Below are positions 1 through 6,950 of a stretch of 21,125 nucleotides of DNA, piece by piece. The DNA is from an uncultured Lachnospiraceae bacterium. Lineage in GTDB: Bacteria > Bacillota > Clostridia > Lachnospirales > Lachnospiraceae. Where the stretch lies: the NCBI GenBank assembly GCA_910586025.1, contig CAJUIO010000064.1, forward strand, positions 1 through 21,125, given 5' to 3'. Both the position numbers and the translations under genes were made by a program. Under the pieces are notes generated by a model. It saw nothing but the letters and a program-made list of their open reading frames with translations, made no database searches and was not told where the DNA came from. The number at the start of each line of letters is the position of its first letter. The first letter of the stretch is position 1.

Positions 1-29
1 CCTATGATAATGACATGGAATAAACATAA

Positions 30-264
30 CACGTTGACGAGAAGAGTAAGGTGCACAATGCGTCAGAGAGGGATACCGGGCATGGCCTGAGCTGAAAGTA
101 TCCTTGCAGGAAGCATCCGAAGACCGGCTCCGAGTGGCCCTAATCCGGCCCGCAGGCCTGCGTTACAGGCTTTTTTTGAGAGGCTTCCGATATATTTGTC
201 CGGAAGCAAGCAGGGTGGAACCGCGTAAATTTACGTCCCATGCACGCTTTGTGCATGGGATTTT
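30..264 (+). promoter_or_regulatory. T-box riboswitch leader, threonine-specific, upstream of thrS
   Basis: The conserved T-box core AGGGTGGAACCGCG is at 212-225 and would pair with the NCCA end of uncharged tRNA. Stem I signatures are visible: GAGAAGAGTA near 40-49, CAGAGAG at 64-70 and GCTGAAAG at 91-98. The likely specifier is ACC (Thr) at 123-125, in the context CCGAAG-ACC-GG. Another ACC at 75-77 also encodes Thr, so the amino acid assignment does not depend on the choice. A terminator hairpin follows at 237-264. The promoter probably lies at the window edge (a TATGAT at 3-8 may be its -10), so the 5' end of the leader is uncertain. Known for the family: uncharged tRNA stabilises the antiterminator and allows read-through. 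Confidence 0.92.
237..264 (+). terminator. Intrinsic terminator of the threonine T-box
   Basis: A perfect 9-bp stem, CCCATGCAC (237-245) with GTGCATGGG (251-259), has a 5-nt loop and is followed by ATTTT. It lies directly downstream of the T-box core, where the terminator that competes with the antiterminator is expected. Confidence 0.9.
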
Positions 265-345
265 ATGCGTTTTGGGAGGAAAGACAGGAGCGGCCCCAAA
301 AGGCGGAAACCGGTAAGCGCAGAGCGCTTCGGAATGGAGGAAAAA

Positions 346-591
346 ATGAAAGAAAAATGGAATGAGTTAAAAGTGACACTGACAGAGACTACTGAAATGA
401 GTAAGAGGGAATTCGTGTTGTCCCTGATGGTCTGCCTTCTTGGCGGAATTGTATTCGGAATGCTTTTTTCACCCAGGAAGACCAATGTGTTTGGGAGCCA
501 CAACGGGAATAACTGCGGGAACACCAGGCTGAATGAAGAGGATGAGGGTGAGATCGCAGACTGGGATGAGATTGAGAAGCAGGAATTATAG
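346..591 (+). CDS. Small single-pass membrane protein between the T-box and thrS
   Basis: An 81-residue protein that I do not recognise. I chose ATG 346 because GGAGG at 336-340 lies 5 nt upstream; the frame is open back to 265 but upstream starts lack a ribosome binding site. It has a charged N-terminus (MKEKWNELKVTLTETTEMSKRE), one hydrophobic segment at about residues 22-40 (FVLSLMVCLLGGIVFGMLF) and an acidic C-terminal tail rich in D and E. Basic residues (SPRK) directly after the hydrophobic stretch suggest a membrane anchor. It sits after the T-box terminator and 52 bp before thrS, so its expression should respond to threonyl-tRNA charging. No catalytic motif is visible and the function is unknown. 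Confidence 0.75.
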   Translation: MKEKWNELKVTLTETTEMSKREFVLSLMVCLLGGIVFGMLFSPRKTNVFGSHNGNNCGNTRLNEEDEGEIADWDEIEKQEL

Positions 592-643
592 TAAGCAGTA
601 TTGAAAAAAAACAAAAATAAGTTTCGAAAGAGAGGAATCTGCA

Positions 644-2602
644 ATGAAGATAACATTGAAGGACGGCTCCGTAAAGGAGTATGACGGTGCGAAAAGCGTC
701 TATGAGATTGCCGCGGATATAAGCGAGGGACTTGCAAGAGCGGCCTGTGCGGGCGAAGTGGACGGAGAGGTGGTGGATCTTCGGACCGTGGTGGATAGGG
801 ACTGCGCTCTGAATATCCTTACCGCAAATGATCCCGAGGGCCTTCGGGTAGTGAGGCATACCTGTTCCCATGTGATGGCGGAGGCGGTAAAGAGACTTTT
901 TCCCGAGGCGAAGCTTGCCATCGGGCCCAGTATTGATACCGGCTACTATTATGATTTTGAGCATGAGCCTTTTTCACGGGAGGATCTCGATAAGATCGAG
1001 GCTGAGATGAAAAAGATCATCAAGGAGGGCCATAAGCTGGAGCGGTTTGCGCTTCCGCGGGCGGAGGCCGTCAAATTGATGGAGGAGAGGAACGAGCCCT
1101 ACAAGGTGGAGCTGATCCGGGATCTTCCGGAGGATGCAGAGATTTCCTTCTACGATCAGGGCGGCTTTACGGATCTGTGCGCGGGACCGCACCTTATGAG
1201 CACCAAGGGGATCAAGGCATTCAAGCTGACCTCCTCCTCGGGTGCTTATTGGAGAGGAAAGTCGGAGAATGCCATGCTGCAGAGAATCTACGGCACCGCT
1301 TTCCAGAAAAAGGAGGAGCTTGCGGAATATCTCGAATACCTGGAAAACATCAGACTTCGGGACCACAATAAGCTGGGCCGGGAGATGGAGCTTTTCACCA
1401 CGGTGGACGTGATCGGACAGGGACTTCCCCTGTTGATGCCCAAGGGAGCGAAGATGGTGCAGACCATGCAGCGCTGGATCGAGGATCTGGAGGACAATGA
1501 ATGGGGATATATCAGAACCAAGACCCCTCTCATGGCCAAGAGCGATCTGTACAAGATTTCCGGACATTGGGACCACTATACGGACGGTATGTTTGTGTTG
1601 GGGGATGAGAAGGCGGATAAGGAGGTCTTTGCCCTGCGTCCCATGACCTGTCCCTTCCAGTATTACGTGTACAAGGCAGCCCAGCATTCCTACCGGGATC
1701 TGCCGCTGCGCTACGGCGAGACCTCCACGCTGTTTCGGAACGAGGATTCCGGGGAGATGCACGGGCTCACCAGAGTGCGTCAGTTCACCATTTCCGAGGG
1801 ACATCTGATTGTGAGGCCCGATCAGATGGTGGAGGAGTTCAAGGGATGCCTTGCGCTGGCAAAATACTGTCTGACGGTTCTGGGCCTGCAGGACGAGGTG
1901 ACATACCATCTGTCAAAATGGGATCCCGAAAACAGGGAAAAATATATCGGGGAACCGGAGGTGTGGGAGGAGACCGAGGGACATATCCGCGGCATCCTGA
2001 AGGAGCTTGAAATTCCTTTTACCGAGGAGGTGGGAGAAGCGGCCTTCTACGGACCAAAGGTGGACATCAATGCAAAGAACGTGTACGGCAAGGAGGACAC
2101 CATGATCACTATCCAGTGGGACGCTCTGCTTGCGGCGCAGTTTGACATGTACTATATTGACCAGAACGGCGACAAGGTGCGTCCTTACATTATTCACCGC
2201 ACCTCCATGGGCTGCTATGAGAGAACGCTGGCATGGCTGATCGAGAAATATGAGGGCAAGTTCCCTACCTGGCTGTGTCCGGAGCAGGTGAGAATTCTGC
2301 CGATCTCGGAGAAGTATGAAGAATATGCAAAAAAGGTCTGCACGGAGCTTAAGAAAAACGGCGTTCTCGCAGAAACGGATAACCGCTCGGAAAAGATCGG
2401 CTTCAAGATTCGGGAGGCGAGACTGGCAAAGCTTCCCTATATGTTAGTGGTAGGGCAGCAGGAGGAGGCAGACGGGACGGTATCCGTGAGAAGCCGGTTT
2501 GCGGGAGACGAAGGCGTAAAGCCGCTTTCAGAGTTCATTGACCAGATCTGCCGGGAAATCCGTACCAAGGAAATCCGTAAAGAAGAGGATCATAAGGAAT
2601 AA
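644..2602 (+). CDS. thrS: Threonine--tRNA ligase
   Basis: A 652-residue class II synthetase that charges tRNA-Thr in the cytoplasm. Domain order is TGS (about 1-62), the editing domain with its H-x3-H motif (H72, H76) and a DLCAGPH segment, the catalytic core, and the anticodon-binding domain (about 550-640). Motif 2 is visible as FRNEDSGEMHGLTRVRQF. By alignment from memory with E. coli ThrRS, the zinc ligands are C336 (in PMTCP), H387 (in SEGH) and H518 (in IIHRT). Motif 3 reads HRTSMGCYER, not the common HRAxLGSxER. The start ATG follows AGAGGAA. The T-box leader upstream explains its regulation, and the next gene begins 32 bp after its stop without an obvious terminator. Confidence 0.97.
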   Translation: MKITLKDGSVKEYDGAKSVYEIAADISEGLARAACAGEVDGEVVDLRTVVDRDCALNILTANDPEGLRVVRHTCSHVMAEAVKRLFPEAKLAIGPSIDTGYYYDFEHEPFSREDLDKIEAEMKKIIKEGHKLERFALPRAEAVKLMEERNEPYKVELIRDLPEDAEISFYDQGGFTDLCAGPHLMSTKGIKAFKLTSSSGAYWRGKSENAMLQRIYGTAFQKKEELAEYLEYLENIRLRDHNKLGREMELFTTVDVIGQGLPLLMPKGAKMVQTMQRWIEDLEDNEWGYIRTKTPLMAKSDLYKISGHWDHYTDGMFVLGDEKADKEVFALRPMTCPFQYYVYKAAQHSYRDLPLRYGETSTLFRNEDSGEMHGLTRVRQFTISEGHLIVRPDQMVEEFKGCLALAKYCLTVLGLQDEVTYHLSKWDPENREKYIGEPEVWEETEGHIRGILKELEIPFTEEVGEAAFYGPKVDINAKNVYGKEDTMITIQWDALLAAQFDMYYIDQNGDKVRPYIIHRTSMGCYERTLAWLIEKYEGKFPTWLCPEQVRILPISEKYEEYAKKVCTELKKNGVLAETDNRSEKIGFKIREARLAKLPYMLVVGQQEEADGTVSVRSRFAGDEGVKPLSEFIDQICREIRTKEIRKEEDHKE

Positions 2603-2634
2603 AAATCAGTGCGGCGATAAAGGGAAGGGCGGGA

Positions 2635-4185
2635 ATGAGAAAGAAATTAAAACCGGATGAGATCACAGGAATCATCTTTTTTGTGCTGAGCGCGGCGATG
2701 GTCTGCGCTTCGGCGCTCTTCCTGTGCAGAGGAAGCGATATCTGGTATGATGAGATGTTCACCCTGGGGCTGGCAAACCAGTCTCTTGGCGAGTTGATTT
2801 CCATCACTGCCGGGGATGTGCATCCGCCTCTGTATTATATGATTGTCAAGCTTTTTCTGACAATAGGCGGGGCGGGAGGACTGGAAACACAGATCACGCT
2901 TGCAAAGCTGGCCTCGGTTTTTTCCTTCGGGCTGTGCGTTCTTCTTTCGGCAGTAAAGATCAGAAAGAATTTCGGGCTTTTTGCATCCGGTGTGTTCAGC
3001 TTCCTTCTCGTATCCATGCCCCAGCTTTCCGGTTATCTGGTGGAAATGCGCATGTACGGCTTTGCCATTCTCTTCATCACCACGGGAGCGGTAAGCGCCT
3101 ACGAGCTGTCGTCAGGAAGGGAGGGGGCCGGTAAAAACTGGTTTCTTCTTGCGGCCTGCTCCCTTGCGGCCTGCTACACCCATTATTTTGCCTGTGTGGC
3201 GGCCTGCATGGTCTACGCTTATCTGTTCGTAAGCCTTTGGATGGAGGGCAGGCTGAGGGCGCGGATCAAAGCCTTTCTGATAAGCGGGTTTGCCTGTGCT
3301 GCCTGTTATCTTCCCTGGCTGCTTACGGTAGTCACAAACCAGCTGGGGCAGGTGAAGGAGAATTACTGGATTCAGCCGGTTTCCCTGCGGACGCTGGGAG
3401 GCTGTGTGAAGTTCCTGTTTCTGCCTTCCTTTCCCGGTGAGAAGATAAATATCGTGCTGGCCGTGGTTCTTTTTGTGCTCTATGTGCTTTTGCTGGGGAA
3501 AGCCTTCATAAGGTATGCGGGTTCTGCGTCAAAGCAGGAAAAGAGTATGACGGTCTTTGCGGCGGGCTGCGTGTCCGTGCTGGGCGGAATCGTGTTTTTC
3601 GGGTTTGCGGCATCCATCGCCATAAAGCCCATATTTGTGTACCGCTATATGCTTCCGGCCATGGGTGTTTTCTGGCTGGCCTTTTCGGTGCTTCTTACAG
3701 GGCTTCCGGGCAGGCGGGTCAGGCTCTGTATCCTGATCCTTCTGTCTGTCACGGGTCTCTGGAATTTCCGGGCCTTTTACGGCGAGGAGACCTGGAAGCG
3801 CCTGCAAATGGAGCAGGCCCGTTCCGGACTTGCCATGATCGGGGAGGAGGATGCGGCGGTCTTTAACTTTGACCAGGCCCAGGCCGTGACAGCCTGTTAT
3901 CTTGCCGGGGATACCTATTTATGGTATGGGAACCCGGAGGAGCTGGTTGTAAGGATGTTTCCCGGGAACAGAAGCCTTGTGGAGGGGGAATTCTCAGACG
4001 AGGCCGGAATGGAGTGCATCAAAAATTTTTTGAAATCCGGAAGGAAGGTCTGGTTTTTGGGCAGCGGGAATGCCAGAGAGGAAATTTGTGAGAAGTGGGA
4101 AAAGGAAGGAATTCTCTCCGAGAAAAAGACGGAGATCATGATCGAGAGATACTGGCTGTCCATTTATTTGCTTTCTCTTGCATAA
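2635..4185 (+). CDS. Polytopic membrane glycosyltransferase, GT39/PMT-like
   Basis: A 516-residue, strongly hydrophobic protein with about ten or more predicted membrane segments. After the first membrane helix (about 11-30) comes WYDE (D39, E40), then DVHPPLYY (D61, H63). This acidic-pair plus HPPLYY pattern is characteristic of the GT39/ArnT/PMT_2 superfamily, which uses polyprenyl-phosphate-linked sugars on the outer face of the membrane. The C-terminal about 130 residues are soluble and probably extracytoplasmic. The acceptor is unknown; wall glycans or secreted proteins are possible. It starts 32 bp after thrS and may be read from the T-box transcript, although no metabolic link to threonine is evident. 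Superfamily assignment is fairly secure; substrate is not. Confidence 0.8.
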   Translation: MRKKLKPDEITGIIFFVLSAAMVCASALFLCRGSDIWYDEMFTLGLANQSLGELISITAGDVHPPLYYMIVKLFLTIGGAGGLETQITLAKLASVFSFGLCVLLSAVKIRKNFGLFASGVFSFLLVSMPQLSGYLVEMRMYGFAILFITTGAVSAYELSSGREGAGKNWFLLAACSLAACYTHYFACVAACMVYAYLFVSLWMEGRLRARIKAFLISGFACAACYLPWLLTVVTNQLGQVKENYWIQPVSLRTLGGCVKFLFLPSFPGEKINIVLAVVLFVLYVLLLGKAFIRYAGSASKQEKSMTVFAAGCVSVLGGIVFFGFAASIAIKPIFVYRYMLPAMGVFWLAFSVLLTGLPGRRVRLCILILLSVTGLWNFRAFYGEETWKRLQMEQARSGLAMIGEEDAAVFNFDQAQAVTACYLAGDTYLWYGNPEELVVRMFPGNRSLVEGEFSDEAGMECIKNFLKSGRKVWFLGSGNAREEICEKWEKEGILSEKKTEIMIERYWLSIYLLSLA

Positions 4186-4247
4186 ACCGAAAAAAAGGAG
4201 CCATACTATCTAATACCTGAGAGGGAAAAATTACAGGAGGTTTAGAG

Positions 4248-4562
4248 ATGGCTCAATTGGATTGTGCGGTAGAAAACTGTGCTTACAACAAAAGTAATTG
4301 CTGCTGTAAGGGCGATATTATGGTGGGCGGAAAGCATGCCTGCTGCGATGACGAGACATGCTGTGAAAGCTTTGCGGATGAGAAGAGGGACAGCTTTACA
4401 AGCGCTCTGGAGCATCCCTGCAGAACCATCAGCATTGACTGCGAGGCGGTCAGATGTATTCACAACAGTAATTACAAGTGTGTGGCGGACCATGTTGACA
4501 TCAAGGGCTGCGGAGCTGACAGCTGCAGGGAAACCGCCTGCGCAACCTTTGCGGAGAAATAG
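4248..4562 (+). CDS. Tandem DUF1540 cysteine-rich protein
   Basis: A 104-residue protein with two copies of a Cys-rich unit. Repeat 1 is about residues 4-42 (LDCAVENCAYN... ending CCESF) and repeat 2 about 56-101 (IDCEAVRCIHN... ending CATF). Each begins [IL]DC-x4-C and has further Cys before a final aromatic, the DUF1540 pattern common in Clostridia. Cys spacing suggests metal binding or disulfides, but no function is established. An AGGAGG ribosome binding site lies 9 nt before ATG, and a strong terminator follows, so the gene ends a transcription unit. No clear promoter is visible in the 62 bp upstream, so it may be read from thrS or from a weak promoter inside the preceding gene. Confidence 0.85.
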   Translation: MAQLDCAVENCAYNKSNCCCKGDIMVGGKHACCDDETCCESFADEKRDSFTSALEHPCRTISIDCEAVRCIHNSNYKCVADHVDIKGCGADSCRETACATFAEK

Positions 4563-4570
4563 AAAACTCG

Positions 4571-4613
4571 AAAAAGACAACGTACCGGCAGAGCCGGCAG
4601 GTTGTCTTTTTTT
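4571..4613 (+). terminator. Intrinsic terminator after the DUF1540 gene
   Basis: The 19-nt arms AAAAAGACAACGTACCGGC (4571-4589) and its near-complement (4593-4611) flank an AGA loop. Two mismatches occur in the stem centre and the run ends in seven T (4607-4613). The A-run on the 5' side makes it potentially bidirectional. Confidence 0.9.
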
Positions 4614-4638
4614 GAAAGGGACTTTTGCAATTTCGCAC

Positions 4639-4667
4639 TTGAAGGGCCGTGTAAAATATGATTAAAT
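4639..4667 (+). promoter_or_regulatory. Possible promoter for the lipoprotein gene
   Basis: TTGAAG (4639-4644), a 17-bp spacer and TTAAAT (4662-4667) lie between the terminator at 4571-4613 and the lipoprotein start at 4711. Both boxes are imperfect. A promoter is expected here because of the terminator upstream. Confidence 0.35.
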
Positions 4668-4710
4668 AGTACTGTTATGAAAAAATCTTTCATGTAAAAG
4701 AGGTATTGGG

Positions 4711-5349
4711 ATGAACAGATGGAAATCAGTACTTGCAGGTCTTATCCTTGCCGCGCTTGTGTCTTGCTGCGGCTGCAGCGAGGAGGTGATCACTGTGGCA
4801 GATATTTCGGGGGATGAGACATCGTCGCAGCGCTACATAGAAATGAAGGAATTTGAACTGAAGGAGCGGGATGACGGGAGCGGAAGGGAAAAGGTGAAAT
4901 GCTGCGTGGTGAGGATTCCTTCGGGCTACCATGAATCGGAGGAAATTCCCGGCATGTATCTGCACGAGAGAGCGCCCCTGGATTCCTCCAATATATATTA
5001 TTCCGTGTCCCCGGGTTCCGAGAAGGGCATGGTGTCGGATTCGCTTACGCAGGAGGAGTATGCGCAGACGATCGAAAGCGCCTTTCAGGACAGAGGGCAG
5101 AAGGTGGAGCTTGCGATTTCCTCCTTTGAGGAGCTTGACATGGACGGAATTCCGGGCTATAAGATCAGAAGCGAATATATGGCCGGAGAACACACGATCC
5201 AGCAGCTCACATATCTTGTGCTTGCAGAGGATACCTATACCATCACGTACAGCCAGTCCCAGGACGATGAGCTGATGGCGGATTTTGAGATCTCTGACGG
5301 GGAGATTAAGCTGGTCAGGGAAGAAAAGCTGGAGATGGCAAATAAATAA
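4711..5349 (+). CDS. Predicted lipoprotein of unknown function
   Basis: A 212-residue protein with a type II signal peptide: positive N-terminus (MNRWK), hydrophobic core and lipobox L16-V17-S18-C19. C19 should be lipidated and anchor the protein to the outer face of the membrane. The mature part (about 190 residues) is acidic, soluble and lacks catalytic motifs I recognise. Its mixed beta-rich character (PGYKIRSEY, YTITYSQ) resembles small extracytoplasmic domains seen in many Clostridial lipoproteins. AAGAGG lies upstream of the ATG. It stands between a terminator and the strong infC promoter, so it is probably monocistronic. Family unknown. Confidence 0.8.
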   Translation: MNRWKSVLAGLILAALVSCCGCSEEVITVADISGDETSSQRYIEMKEFELKERDDGSGREKVKCCVVRIPSGYHESEEIPGMYLHERAPLDSSNIYYSVSPGSEKGMVSDSLTQEEYAQTIESAFQDRGQKVELAISSFEELDMDGIPGYKIRSEYMAGEHTIQQLTYLVLAEDTYTITYSQSQDDELMADFEISDGEIKLVREEKLEMANK

Positions 5350-5362
5350 TGTGATCAGGGTA

Positions 5363-5391
5363 TTGACATTTGGGAATCGGAATGTTATAGT
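5363..5391 (+). promoter_or_regulatory. Sigma-A-type promoter of infC-rpmI-rplT
   Basis: TTGACA (5363-5368), a 17-bp spacer and TATAGT (5386-5391): a near-consensus housekeeping promoter, placing the transcript start near 5398. It has the same boxes and spacing as the fab promoter at 9962-9990. Confidence 0.9.
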
Positions 5392-5397
5392 TCATAG

Positions 5398-5616
5398 GTG
5401 TGTGATGTGCATTTGATGCGCATACAGATATAAACAAGCAGAGTATCCACTCTCACCCTGCGGCAAAGGGGCTTGCAGGTGTTCATAGTAACAGATGACC
5501 GGGGTTTACGAAGAGTTGTTCCATCCATGCGGATTACAGCTGTGTGGTTTGGCGTAAGGCGCGGTCGCTATGAAGCGTATTTGAGGTGGATAGTTATGCT
5601 ATCCACTATTTTATTT
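5398..5616 (+). promoter_or_regulatory. Structured leader of infC-rpmI-rplT (L20-leader type)
   Basis: About 240 nt of leader separate the promoter from infC. Visible structure includes CACCCTGC (5454-5461) facing GCAGGTG (5474-5480), and a terminator hairpin at 5586-5616. TATCCACT occurs twice, at 5444-5451 and at 5600-5607. The second copy is the 3' arm of the terminator, and the first can pair with the same 5' arm (5586-5592), giving a plausible long-range antiterminator. This fits the known Firmicute mechanism in which excess ribosomal protein L20 binds the leader and favours termination. Assignment to the L20 leader class rests on position and architecture, not on a database match. Confidence 0.75.
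5586..5616 (+). terminator. Attenuator hairpin before infC
   Basis: GTGGATAG (5586-5593), loop TTATG, and CTATCCAC (5599-5606) form a perfect 8-bp stem followed by the T-rich TATTTTATTTT. It lies 20 bp upstream of the infC start and overlaps no coding sequence, so it is a conditional attenuator, not an operon end. Confidence 0.85.
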
Positions 5617-5636
5617 TCTTGCAGGAGGGAAGAACC

Positions 5637-6143
5637 ATTAGCGAATTATTCATCAACGAACAGATTAGAGACAAGGAAGTACGTGTGATCGGCGAGAACG
5701 GGGAACAGCTCGGTGTCATGTCCATCAGGGAAGCGATGCAGCTTGCTGAGGATGCCGGAGTGGATCTTGTCAAGATTGCCCCGACGGCGAAGCCGCCCGT
5801 ATGTAAGATTGTTGACTACGGCAAGTTCAAGTATGAGCAGACCCGTAAGGAAAAGGAAGCGAAGAAGAAGCAGAAGGTCATTGAGATCAAGGAAATTCGT
5901 TTATCTCCCAACATTGACACCAATGATCTGAACACAAAGATCAATGCGGCAAGAAAATTTTTGTCAAAGGGAGACAGGGTAAAGATCACTCTGCGTTTCC
6001 GTGGACGAGAGATGGCGCATATGGCAAGCAGCAAGCATATTCTGGACGATTTTGCCAAGGAGCTTGCGGATATCAGCGTGATGGAGAAGGCCCCCAAGGT
6101 AGAGGGCAGAAGCATGACAATGTTTTTAACTGAGAAACGTTAA
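5637..6143 (+). CDS. infC: Translation initiation factor IF-3
   Basis: A 168-residue protein that binds the 30S subunit and checks start-codon and initiator-tRNA pairing. The N-domain begins ISELFINEQIRDKEVRVIG and the C-domain contains RFRGREMAH, both IF3 hallmarks. No ATG, GTG or TTG fits the conserved N-terminus. The start is ATT at 5637, 8 nt after AGGAGG (5623-5628). An in-frame GTG at 5586 lies inside the terminator stem and has no ribosome binding site. An AUU start is known for infC in other bacteria and allows IF3 to repress its own translation. It heads the operon with rpmI and rplT. Confidence 0.95.
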   Translation: MSELFINEQIRDKEVRVIGENGEQLGVMSIREAMQLAEDAGVDLVKIAPTAKPPVCKIVDYGKFKYEQTRKEKEAKKKQKVIEIKEIRLSPNIDTNDLNTKINAARKFLSKGDRVKITLRFRGREMAHMASSKHILDDFAKELADISVMEKAPKVEGRSMTMFLTEKR

Positions 6144-6154
6144 GTTTCAGTTAA
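6126..6154 (+). other. Hairpin overlapping the infC stop codon
   Basis: TTAACTGA-G-AAAC (6126-6138) pairs with GTTTCAGTTAA (6144-6154), giving 11 bp with one bulged G and loop GTTAA (6139-6143). It spans the infC stop. It has no T-tract, so it is unlikely to terminate and may serve RNA processing or translational coupling. Confidence 0.6.
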
Positions 6155-6160
6155 AATAGA

Positions 6161-6182
6161 TGACAGGGGGAAGCCTCTGTCA
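6161..6182 (+). other. Hairpin in the infC-rpmI gap
   Basis: TGACAGGGG (6161-6169) pairs with CCTCTGTCA (6174-6182), with one G-T pair and a GAAG loop. There is no following T-run. It lies between the infC stop and the rpmI ribosome binding site (AGGAGG at about 6210). Confidence 0.6.
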
Positions 6183-6222
6183 GCAGGTATGAATAAATTT
6201 GAATATACAGGAGGAATTAGTT

Positions 6223-6420
6223 ATGCCAAAAATGAAAACCAGCAAATCAGCTGCAAAGCGTTTTAAAGCTACAGGAACGGGTAAGTTAAAGAGAAGCAAG
6301 GCCTATAAGAGCCATATCTTGACCAAGAAGACTTCCAAGAGAAAGAGAAACCTCAGAAAGTCTGCGATCACGGATGCAACCAATGTTAAGAATATGAAGA
6401 AGATTCTGCCTTATCTGTAA
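6223..6420 (+). CDS. rpmI: 50S ribosomal protein L35
   Basis: A 65-residue, very basic protein (MPKMKTSKSAAKRFKATGTGK...) that matches L35 throughout, including the C-terminal MKKILPYL. I start it at ATG 6223, after AGGAGG, because MPKMKTSKSA is the family N-terminus; the frame is open to 6199 but the extra residues are not part of L35. It is a component of the large ribosomal subunit and the middle gene of the infC operon. Confidence 0.98.
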   Translation: MPKMKTSKSAAKRFKATGTGKLKRSKAYKSHILTKKTSKRKRNLRKSAITDATNVKNMKKILPYL

Positions 6421-6466
6421 GTGGACTGCAGATACCGGTTAAACGATCATAAGGAGGAAAAAAGAC

Positions 6467-6823
6467 ATGGCAAGAATTAAAGGTGGCTTAAATGCCAGAA
6501 AAAAACATAATAGAGTATTGAAGCTTGCAAAGGGCTACAGAGGAGCCAGGAGCAAACAGTACAGAGTTGCAAAGCAGTCTGTTATGAGAGCGCTCGCTTC
6601 TTCCTATGCGGGACGTAAAGAGAGAAAGCGTCAGTTCAGACGGCTTTGGATTGCGCGTATCAATGCGGCGGCAAGATTAAACGGCTTATCCTACAGCAAA
6701 TTTATGTACGGCCTCAAGGCTGCAGGCGTGGATATCAACAGAAAGATGCTTGCGGAGATGGCAGTGTATGACGCAGAAGGATTTGCAACTCTTGCAGAGC
6801 TTGCCAAGAAGAATATCGCATAG
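6467..6823 (+). CDS. rplT: 50S ribosomal protein L20
   Basis: A 118-residue basic protein matching L20 across its length (MARIKGGLNARKKHNRVLKLAKGYRG at the N-terminus and LNGLSYSKFMYGLKAAG in the globular C-domain). It binds 23S rRNA early in 50S assembly. In Firmicutes it is also the known feedback regulator of its own operon through the infC leader, which fits the attenuator seen at 5398-5616. AAGGAGG precedes the ATG by about 9 nt. A terminator follows 13 bp after the stop. Confidence 0.98.
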   Translation: MARIKGGLNARKKHNRVLKLAKGYRGARSKQYRVAKQSVMRALASSYAGRKERKRQFRRLWIARINAAARLNGLSYSKFMYGLKAAGVDINRKMLAEMAVYDAEGFATLAELAKKNIA

Positions 6824-6836
6824 ACGGAGAAAAAGC

Positions 6837-6864
6837 GACCTTGCCGGTGACGGTAAGGTCTTTT
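6837..6864 (+). terminator. Intrinsic terminator after rplT
   Basis: GACCTTGCCG (6837-6846) pairs with CGGTAAGGTC (6851-6860), with one G-T pair and a GTGA tetraloop, followed by TTTT. It closes the infC operon. Confidence 0.9.
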
Positions 6865-6889
6865 CTGTTATGGTAAAGTGTGGTACAAT
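6861..6889 (+). promoter_or_regulatory. Possible extended -10 promoter for the dipeptidase operon
   Basis: TGGTACAAT at 6881-6889 has an extended -10 form (TG-N-TACAAT). The -35 region (6861-6866, TTTTCT) is poor and overlaps the rplT terminator tail. A promoter is expected here because of the terminator just upstream. Confidence 0.4.
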
Positions 6890-6950
6890 GTTCGGACAGG
6901 TACCGGAGAGCCTCCGGAAAACTTAGTTGACAGGAAAGGTATGGAGAGCT

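Noticed and set aside
104..316. A 70-codon open frame in the thrS leader
   Set aside because: It covers the T-box core and terminator, has no ribosome binding site and reads through conserved RNA structure.
4186..4247. Promoter or terminator between the GT39-like gene and the DUF1540 gene
   Set aside because: TTGCAT and TACTAT are present but 20 bp apart, and no hairpin with a T-run is visible, so I call neither.
5586..5636. GTG start extending infC upstream by 17 codons
   Set aside because: The codon is inside the attenuator stem, no ribosome binding site precedes it, and the extra residues are not part of IF3.
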